Below are positions 7,191 through 12,017 of a stretch of DNA of 12,017 bases, piece by piece. The stretch is from Gallionella sp. (lineage in GTDB: Bacteria > Pseudomonadota > Gammaproteobacteria > Burkholderiales > Gallionellaceae). The stretch spans positions 1 through 12,017 of the forward strand of contig JANYHX010000093.1 in the NCBI GenBank assembly GCA_025362155.1, read 5' to 3'. The first letter of the stretch is position 1. The number at the start of each line of letters is the position of its first letter. A program made the translations under genes and the position numbers. Below the pieces are notes generated by a model that searched no databases, was not told where the DNA came from, and worked only from the letters and a program-made list of their open reading frames with translations.

Positions 7191-8288
7191 TTGCCAGACG
7201 ATTTTGATCGGGAAGTTTATTGCCTGGGAGGTTTACCATTTGATGCTGTGTCTGAGGCACATGCGCTGTCTATTCTTAAAACTGCCGCCAGAAATAAAAC
7301 CCACTGTTTTCTTTCCACCCCTAACCTGAATTTTTTAATTGCCGCGCGTAGTGATGCAGCGTTTCGTGACTCTGTTATTCATAGCGATCTGGTAGTGGCT
7401 GACGGCATGCCATTGGTGTGGATGGCTAAATTGCTGCGGACACCTATTTGCGTAAGGGTGGCAGGCTCCTCATTATTTGAGGCCTTGCGCGCGCAGGATG
7501 CGGCAAACCCAATGTCGGTATATTTTTTTGGCGGTCCGGATGGGGTGGCAGAAATAGCCGCACAAAAAATGAATCAGACCAAGGCAGGTATTATTTGTGT
7601 GGGTTACCAATCTCCCGGTTTTGTTTCTGTTGAGGAGATGAGTGGCGCGACCCGGATAGCTCAAATTAATGCCAGCAATGCAGATTTTCTGGTGGTTTCT
7701 TTAGGGGCAAAAAAAGGACAAGAGTGGATAGTTAAAAACCTGCACAGCCTTAATATCCCTATCATCAGTCATTTGGGTGCGGTTGTTAATTTCGAGGCGG
7801 ACAAGCTTAAAAGAGCACCAATTTTTTGGCAGAATATCGGATTGGAATGGTTATGGCGGATTAAAGAAGAACCCGGCCTCTGGAGACGTTACTGGCATGA
7901 TGGTTTGGGTTTGTTGGAACTGTTGGTCACCGATATTATTCCCTATACGGTTTGGTTAACGTTCCAGCAAAAGTACTTAAAAAACTTCCGAAATAATAAT
8001 ATTTATTTTGAGTGCGCAGGATCAACTTGCCGGCTGGTTATTTTGGGCGTGATGCTTGATCCGGTTTCACCTGAGATTCGTTCCATCATGAGACAAGTGA
8101 GCCTGAAAAATGCCGATGTAGAGCTTGATCTGACCAACGCGGAATATTTAAGCCCGGGGTTTTTAGGGTTATTACTATTGCTTAAAAAGCGTCTTGATAA
8201 ACAGACGGTGAAATTAAAAATAGTCGGTGCCCAACCCAAAATGAAAAGATTGTTGAAATGGAATGGGCTGGTTTCCTGGGCGGAATAA
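7191..8288 (+). CDS. WecG/TagA/CpsF glycosyltransferase fused to a STAS-like domain
   Basis: A 365-residue two-part protein. Residues about 8-235 form a WecG/TagA/CpsF (GT26) domain, which in characterised members moves N-acetylmannosamine or ManNAcA/glucose-type sugars onto a lipid-linked acceptor. Seen: LSTPNLNFLIAAR (41-53), HSDLVVADGMPLVW (64-77, with the Asp of ADGMP matching the proposed TagA catalytic residue), GSSLFEAL (92-99) and YFFGG (111-115). SLGAKKGQEW (170-179) and GLEWLWRIKEEPGLWRRY (217-234) complete it. A hydrophobic linker follows (about 240-258). Residues about 268-365 look like a STAS domain: VELDLTNAEYLSPGFLGLLLLLKKRL, in two parts at 310-322 and 323-335, then LKIVGAQPKMKRLLKWNGL (342-360). 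At the position of the SpoIIAA phosphoserine there is Pro or an adjacent Ser. Usual WecG proteins end near 240-260 residues, so the tail is extra. The start is TTG with a strong ribosome site. Confidence 0.88.
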   Translation: MPDDFDREVYCLGGLPFDAVSEAHALSILKTAARNKTHCFLSTPNLNFLIAARSDAAFRDSVIHSDLVVADGMPLVWMAKLLRTPICVRVAGSSLFEALRAQDAANPMSVYFFGGPDGVAEIAAQKMNQTKAGIICVGYQSPGFVSVEEMSGATRIAQINASNADFLVVSLGAKKGQEWIVKNLHSLNIPIISHLGAVVNFEADKLKRAPIFWQNIGLEWLWRIKEEPGLWRRYWHDGLGLLELLVTDIIPYTVWLTFQQKYLKNFRNNNIYFECAGSTCRLVILGVMLDPVSPEIRSIMRQVSLKNADVELDLTNAEYLSPGFLGLLLLLKKRLDKQTVKLKIVGAQPKMKRLLKWNGLVSWAE

Positions 8289-8302
8289 GTGATTAGAGTC
8301 TT

Positions 8303-9076
8303 CTAAGCTTCTTCCAATAACTCGACTACCACCGGCGTATGGTCAGAAGGACGCTCCAATTTACGCGGGGCTTTATCAATCACGCAGCTTTTGCATAGCG
8401 GGACGAGTGCTTTACTGATCAGAATATGGTCGATACGCAAACCGTGGTTACGACGAAACCCCATCATGCGATAGTCCCACCATGAATAGGATTTCTCGTC
8501 CTGTTCGAATAGGCGGAAACTGTCGTGCAAGCCGTATTCGATCATGTTTTTGAAATGTTGCCGCTCCCGCTCGCTGACCAGTACATTGCCTTGCCACGCG
8601 ACTGGATCATGTACATCGCGATCTTCCGGTGCAATGTTGTAATCGCCCAACACCACCAATTTCGGATAGCGCGTCAGTTCCTGTTGCAACCAGTTATGGA
8701 GCGCAGTAAGCCAGGTAAGTTTGTAATGATACTTATCTGAATCTACGCTCTGTCCATTGGGGACATACACGCATACCACACGAATAGAATTGATCGTGGC
8801 GGCAATAACGCGCTTTTGGGTGTCTGCAAAATCCGGAATGCCAAGCTGTAAATCGCTGGCTAATTCACGGCTCAAGATCGCTACACCGTTATAGGTCGTC
8901 TGTCCGCTGAACAGGCTGTGGTATCCCGCGGCGTGCAACGCAGCGTGCGGAAAATCCTCATCTTGTTGCTTGGTTTCCTGCAAACACAACACGTCAACCG
9001 GGTTGGCGGCCAGCCAATCCAGAACATGCGGGAGACGCACTTTCAGGGAATTAACATTCCAGGTTGCCAGTTTCAT
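8303..9076 (-). CDS. xthA: Exodeoxyribonuclease III (AP endonuclease)
   Basis: A 257-residue Mg-dependent exonuclease III / AP endonuclease of base excision repair. It cleaves the backbone 5' of abasic sites and has 3'-to-5' exonuclease and 3'-phosphatase activities. All family motifs are visible: MKLATWNVNSLKVRL (1-15, with N7), CLQETK (31-36, metal-binding E34), YNGVAILS (62-69), VYVPNG (103-108), LGDYNIAP (143-150, D145 and N147), the WWDYR strip (199-203), RIDHIL (214-219) and SDHTPVVVEL (244-253, D245 and H246). The length is typical. The ATG overlaps the stop of the upstream DUF4124-glutaredoxin gene (ATGA), and there is no separate Shine-Dalgarno, so translation is probably coupled. 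It converges on the polysaccharide cluster with 14 bases between stop codons. Confidence 0.97.
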   Translation of the reverse strand: MKLATWNVNSLKVRLPHVLDWLAANPVDVLCLQETKQQDEDFPHAALHAAGYHSLFSGQTTYNGVAILSRELASDLQLGIPDFADTQKRVIAATINSIRVVCVYVPNGQSVDSDKYHYKLTWLTALHNWLQQELTRYPKLVVLGDYNIAPEDRDVHDPVAWQGNVLVSERERQHFKNMIEYGLHDSFRLFEQDEKSYSWWDYRMMGFRRNHGLRIDHILISKALVPLCKSCVIDKAPRKLERPSDHTPVVVELLEEA

Positions 9077-9645
9077 TGCGCAGATGGTTTGGACAGAATG
9101 CCTTTACCTCCCGCAGACTCTCCCTCAGCGTTTGGCATGGAGGGCAATGGTGCAATGGGGTTGAGGCGTTGGCGATAGCTTGTTGTCCTGGGATAGCCGA
9201 CGATATCGAGTTCGCTATTCCAGCGCGAATCCAGAAAACCTTTTAAAAAATTCCTCCCGACTTCCAGCACCGGCCCCTCGCCATTGATGCCGGAAAGCTG
9301 CTTGAAATTTTCAATATCCTGAGGGGTTTTAAGCACTTTTTCGCTGAATGGTACGCCGCGCTTTTTCAATAAGTTGCGTGCTTGGTCGCACATGTCGCCG
9401 CAGCCTTCGCCCGTATATAAGGTTACCGGGAAATTTTGTTGTGCACGGCGCGTTTCATAAGGTAAATCATCGCTTGGTGTAACTGTTCCCGAAAATTTTC
9501 GGGCATCCATTTTTTCCGCATCGGGGGAAGGGACATCGCTGTAATGGACAGCCCCAGATGAGTCCACCCAACGGTAAAGTCCGGCTGCCTGCAAGTTTAG
9601 TGAGATGCTGGATAAACAAGCCAATAACAAAATGATGATCTTCAT
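9073..9645 (-). CDS. Periplasmic DUF4124 and glutaredoxin-like protein
   Basis: A 190-residue exported protein. An N-terminal signal peptide (MKIIILLLACLSSISLNLQA, cleavage likely around residues 20-21) is followed by a DUF4124 segment, GLYRWVDSSGAVHYSDVPSP (22-41). A glutaredoxin-like domain begins at VTLYTGEGCGDMCDQARNLL (74-93). The active site is C82-G-D-M-C86, a CxxxC spacing rather than the CxxC of classical glutaredoxins. GPVLEVG (124-130) would be the cis-Pro region. The tail is low complexity and Gly/Ser rich. The start was chosen at the internal ATG because AAGGAA lies six bases upstream and the signal peptide then starts correctly; an ATG six codons earlier (9663) is possible. Substrate and redox role are unknown. 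It overlaps xthA by four bases. Confidence 0.85.
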   Translation of the reverse strand: MKIIILLLACLSSISLNLQAAGLYRWVDSSGAVHYSDVPSPDAEKMDARKFSGTVTPSDDLPYETRRAQQNFPVTLYTGEGCGDMCDQARNLLKKRGVPFSEKVLKTPQDIENFKQLSGINGEGPVLEVGRNFLKGFLDSRWNSELDIVGYPRTTSYRQRLNPIAPLPSMPNAEGESAGGKGILSKPSAQ

Positions 9646-9651
9646 TTTTAG

Positions 9652-9657
9652 TTCCTT
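9652..9657 (-). promoter_or_regulatory. Ribosome binding site for the DUF4124-glutaredoxin gene
   Basis: On the minus strand AAGGAA lies six bases before the ATG at 9645. This supports the shorter start, giving the signal peptide MKIIILLLAC directly, over the upstream in-frame ATG at 9663. Confidence 0.65.
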
Positions 9658-9693
9658 AGGCATTTTTGGTTTCTAATTCATTCTTAGGCATTT
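9655..9693 (-). repeat. 11-bp direct repeat pair between oligopeptidase and DUF4124 genes
   Basis: The plus-strand word CTTAGGCATTT occurs at 9655-9665 and again at 9683-9693, 28 bases apart. On the minus strand each copy contains ATGCCTAAG, so each could encode Met-Pro-Lys. The bases after each copy are also alike (GAATTAGAAAC against GAACTAAAAAT). This suggests a small local duplication of the gene start region. Confidence 0.6.
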
Positions 9694-9700
9694 CGCTCCA

Positions 9701-11797
9701 TCAGGAAGTTTCGAGTAGCCCGTTATGCCGCAACAACGCGTCTATGCTAGGTTCGCGACCTCTAAAGGCGATAAAGGATTGCATCGCGCCACGGCTGCCA
9801 CCCATCGCCAATATTTCACTGCGAAAACGGGCGCCTACATCGGGATTCAGTACGCCCTTTTCCTCAAACAAACTGTAGGCATCGGCAGACAGTACTTCCG
9901 CCCACTTATAACTGTAATATCCGGCTGCATAGCCACCGGAAAATATATGCGAAAAGCTGTGCGGAAAGCGGTGGAATGCGGGCGGGATCAGTACCGCCAC
10001 CTCTGCACGTACCTCATCCAGCAATTGCAGAATACTTCTGCCACCACCCGCCTCGAAGCTGCTGTGCATCAACATATCAAACAGTGAGAATTCAATCTGC
10101 CGCAGGCTCTGTAAGCCGCTCTGGAAATTTTTCGCCGCTAGCATCTTGTCGAATAGCATGTGCGGTAAGGATTCGCCACTATCGATATGGCGCGTCATGC
10201 CGCGCACTACATCCCACTCCCAGCAGAAATTTTCCATGAACTGACTGGGCAATTCCACCGCGTCCCATTCCACACCATTAATGCCGGACACCCCCAAGTC
10301 TTCCACTTGGGTGAGCAGATGATGCAAGCCGTGGCCGAATTCGTGAAACAGCGTGATTACTTCATCGTGGGTGAATACCGCCGGCTTGCCGCCGACTGGT
10401 GCGGAAAAGTTGCAGTTCAAATAAGCAACCGGCGTTTGGATAGCGGAAGCCAAACGACGGCGCGTGATCACGTCGTCCATCCACGCACCACCACGCTTGC
10501 TATTACGTGCATACAGGTCGAGATAAAATTGTCCGACCAGTTGTCCCAAGGCATCGTGGATATCGAAGAAGCGCACCTCCTCATGCCACACCGCAGCGGT
10601 CGATAGGGTGATCTTTAAACCGTATAACGTTTCGACCAGTTTGAACATGCCGGGCAACACCGCATCTTCGGGAAAATATTGTTTTACTTCCTGTTCGGAA
10701 AATGCATAGCGTTGCTCACGCAATTTTTCGCTGGCATAGGCGACATCCCAGGATTGCAATTCTGCAATCCCGAGTTTGGTAGACGCGAATTCGCGCAGCT
10801 CAGCCAAATCTTTTTCTGCAAAAGGTCGCGCCCGTTGCGCTAGCTCTCGCATAAACTGCACCACCTGTTGCGGCGAATTGGCCATCTTGCTCGCCAGCGA
10901 CAATTCGCCATAGTTGGCGAAGCCTAGCAGCTGCGCTTCTTCGCTGCGCAGCTTAACAATCTCTTCCATTAACGCCGTGTTATCGAACTCCGGCTTGCCA
11001 AACTCGCTGGCGCGCGTGCCATAAGCTCGATACATTTTTTCACGCAACTCACGGTTGTCGGCATATTGCATGATCGGCATATAGGACGGTGCTTTTAAAG
11101 TAAATAACCAGCTTGGCCTTTTTTTCCGTTCCCCCACCCCAACCCTCCCCCGGTGAGAGAGGGGGCTATCGTCAGACTCTTCCTTTATTTTTTCTGCGGC
11201 CTCTTGCGCTGTTTGCAACACATCATCCGGCAGGCCGCTTAATTCATTTTTATTTTCAATGAGCAGCGTATAGTCGTTAGTGGCATCGAGCAGGTTATCC
11301 GAAAAGCGCGACGATAATTCCGATAAACGTTCCTGTATCTGGAGATAGCGCGCCTTTTGCTCGTCCGGCAGTTCCGCCCCGCCGAGGCGAAAATCGCGCA
11401 GCTCGTTTTCGATGATTTTCTTGCGCGCGGCGCTCAGATTGACGAATTCTGGGCTATTGCGCAATGTCTTGAACTTATCGAACAGTGCGAGGTTCTGCCC
11501 CAGCTCGGCATAATATTGAGTGATCTTGGGCAACGTGGCGTTGTATACCTCGCGCAATTCAGGGCTATTCATCACTGCGTTTAAATGCCCGACCGGCCCC
11601 CATGCACGCGACACCCGCTCGTTGGCATCTTCCATCGGGGCTACGAAATTCTGCCAAGTAGGGGGCGTGCTATCTTTTAACAGACACGTAATCAATGCAC
11701 GATTTTCTGCCAGCAGTTGCTCGATTGCAGGAGCGACATGCTCCGGTTTGATTTCCGTGAAACGGGGTAAGCCGGTGAAATCTAGTAATGGATTCAT
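9701..11797 (-). CDS. prlC: Oligopeptidase A (M3 family zinc metallopeptidase)
   Basis: A 698-residue cytoplasmic zinc endopeptidase of family M3, which degrades short peptides and signal-peptide fragments. The helical N-terminal region starts MNPLLDFTGLPRFTEIKPEH. Zinc site: FHEFGHGLHHLLT (484-496; H485, E486, H489), with the third ligand in WDAVELPSQFMENF (511-524; probably E515). HIFSGGYAAGYYSYKWAEVL (617-636) is the substrate-binding Tyr/Gly loop near the C-terminus. The protein is somewhat longer than E. coli OpdA (680 residues). The excess matches an insertion at about 208-227 containing SPLSHRGRVGVGER, just before the conserved PSYMPIMQYADN block (237-248). The insertion is the in-frame translation of a palindromic repeat. 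The ATG fits the family N-terminus but lacks a visible Shine-Dalgarno. It lies downstream of a dihydroorotase end and 55 bases before the DUF4124-glutaredoxin gene, so the group may be co-transcribed. Confidence 0.95.
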   Translation of the reverse strand: MNPLLDFTGLPRFTEIKPEHVAPAIEQLLAENRALITCLLKDSTPPTWQNFVAPMEDANERVSRAWGPVGHLNAVMNSPELREVYNATLPKITQYYAELGQNLALFDKFKTLRNSPEFVNLSAARKKIIENELRDFRLGGAELPDEQKARYLQIQERLSELSSRFSDNLLDATNDYTLLIENKNELSGLPDDVLQTAQEAAEKIKEESDDSPLSHRGRVGVGERKKRPSWLFTLKAPSYMPIMQYADNRELREKMYRAYGTRASEFGKPEFDNTALMEEIVKLRSEEAQLLGFANYGELSLASKMANSPQQVVQFMRELAQRARPFAEKDLAELREFASTKLGIAELQSWDVAYASEKLREQRYAFSEQEVKQYFPEDAVLPGMFKLVETLYGLKITLSTAAVWHEEVRFFDIHDALGQLVGQFYLDLYARNSKRGGAWMDDVITRRRLASAIQTPVAYLNCNFSAPVGGKPAVFTHDEVITLFHEFGHGLHHLLTQVEDLGVSGINGVEWDAVELPSQFMENFCWEWDVVRGMTRHIDSGESLPHMLFDKMLAAKNFQSGLQSLRQIEFSLFDMLMHSSFEAGGGRSILQLLDEVRAEVAVLIPPAFHRFPHSFSHIFSGGYAAGYYSYKWAEVLSADAYSLFEEKGVLNPDVGARFRSEILAMGGSRGAMQSFIAFRGREPSIDALLRHNGLLETS
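11126..11167 (-). repeat. REP-like palindromic repeat inserted in frame in prlC
   Basis: A G/C-skewed element whose minus strand runs through CCCCCTCTCTCACCGGGG and then GGAGGGTTGGGGTGGGGG. It resembles the dispersed CCCTC...GAGGGTTGGGGTGAGGG repeats that I recall from intergenic regions of many proteobacteria. Its arms (plus-strand CCCTC at 11143-11147 and GAGGG at 11159-11163) can form a short hairpin. It is translated as SPLSHRGRVGVGER (residues 211-224) and keeps the oligopeptidase frame open. The composition differs sharply from the flanking coding sequence. Edges are approximate. Confidence 0.7.
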
Positions 11798-11880
11798 AAT
11801 TTATTTGAGATTATCAAAATGAGATGACCCTTACACTTTGCAAAGGTTCTCCTGAAAAATTCATACGCAGGAATGCGCGG

Positions 11881-12017
11881 CTAGGTTTGATAAACCAGTT
11901 TGCCGGCTATCAGGGTATAGCGCACCTTGCCTTGCACTTCGAGGCCATTGAAGGGCGTGTTTTTACCTTGGCTTTTCAGCGCACCGGGTTCCACCTTCCA
12001 GTAGGTATCCGGATTGA
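11881..12017 (-). CDS. pyrC: Dihydroorotase, C-terminal fragment (cut by window edge)
   Basis: The last 44 codons and the TAG stop of a gene that enters from the right edge on the minus strand. The translation contains NPDTYWKVEPGALKSQGKNT followed by PFNGLEVQGKVRYTLIAGKL and VYQT. The K-x-x-G-KNTPF...G-x-V-x-YTLIAGK pattern is the C-terminal signature of class I dihydroorotases and close allantoinase-like amidohydrolases. Dihydroorotase closes carbamoyl-aspartate to dihydroorotate in pyrimidine synthesis; the metal-binding core is outside the window. An inactive PyrC-like (PyrX) paralogue or another amidohydrolase cannot be excluded from this tail. The stop lies 83 bases upstream of the oligopeptidase A start on the same strand. 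Confidence 0.78.
   Translation of the reverse strand, partial: NPDTYWKVEPGALKSQGKNTPFNGLEVQGKVRYTLIAGKLVYQT

Noticed and set aside
9616..9645. Lipoprotein lipobox (LLAC) in the DUF4124-glutaredoxin signal peptide
   Set aside because: The Cys would be residue 10, too close to the N-terminus for a normal lipoprotein signal; a signal peptidase I site near Gln-Ala-Ala fits better.
10187..10606. 139-codon open frame on the plus strand
   Set aside because: It is antisense to the highly conserved catalytic half of oligopeptidase A, including the HEFGH site, and its translation has no protein-like pattern.
11814..11864. 16-codon minus-strand mini-frame MNFSGEPLQSVRVISF
   Set aside because: No ribosome site, no known leader peptide pattern, and easily expected by chance in a short intergenic gap.
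1..12017. CRISPR arrays, tRNA/rRNA genes, transposases, toxin-antitoxin or defence genes
   Set aside because: Looked for on both strands; no regularly spaced repeats, tRNA-like cloverleaf sequences or transposase/defence motifs were seen. Almost all the sequence is accounted for by the listed genes.

Overview
The window reads as a chromosomal segment of a betaproteobacterium. The best guess is the order Nitrosomonadales (relatives of Gallionella, Nitrosomonas or the Methylophilaceae). This rests on the style of the exonuclease III, DUF4124/glutaredoxin, M3 oligopeptidase and dihydroorotase proteins and on the intermediate base composition. No rRNA or other taxonomic marker is present, so the placement is inference.

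Left part (about 1-8288, all + strand): a surface-polysaccharide (exopolysaccharide or O-antigen-like) gene cluster of seven genes. In order they are a PST/Wzx-type flippase, a divergent GT-B (GT4-like) glycosyltransferase, a WbbL-like GT2 enzyme, a second GT2 enzyme with C-terminal membrane segments, a WcaL-like GT4 enzyme, a membrane-embedded GT2 with a processive-type QxxRW motif, and a WecG/TagA/CpsF glycosyltransferase carrying a C-terminal STAS-like domain. Gaps are 56, 0, 1, 100, -4 and 23 bases, so the set looks like one or two transcription units. Four of the seven genes start with GTG or TTG. The likely job is stepwise assembly of a lipid-linked oligosaccharide on the cytoplasmic face, then export by the flippase. 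No initiating phosphoglycosyltransferase, Wzy polymerase, Wza/Wzc export protein or sugar-nucleotide gene is visible. The cluster therefore probably continues to the left of the window.

Right part (8303-12017, all - strand): conserved housekeeping genes. Reading leftward these are the C-terminal end of a dihydroorotase (cut by the window edge), an M3 oligopeptidase A, a periplasmic DUF4124-glutaredoxin protein, and exonuclease III. The last two overlap by ATGA. The two blocks converge with only 14 bases between stop codons, so this junction looks like the edge between an accessory polysaccharide locus and the core chromosome.

The most notable points are the WecG-STAS fusion and an in-frame insertion of a palindromic REP-like repeat in the oligopeptidase A coding sequence. 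Lesser points are the atypical donor-site motif of the second gene and an AT-rich left end suggesting mosaic assembly of the cluster. I see no tRNA, rRNA, CRISPR array, transposase or intact mobile element, and no gene-free stretch longer than 300 bases.
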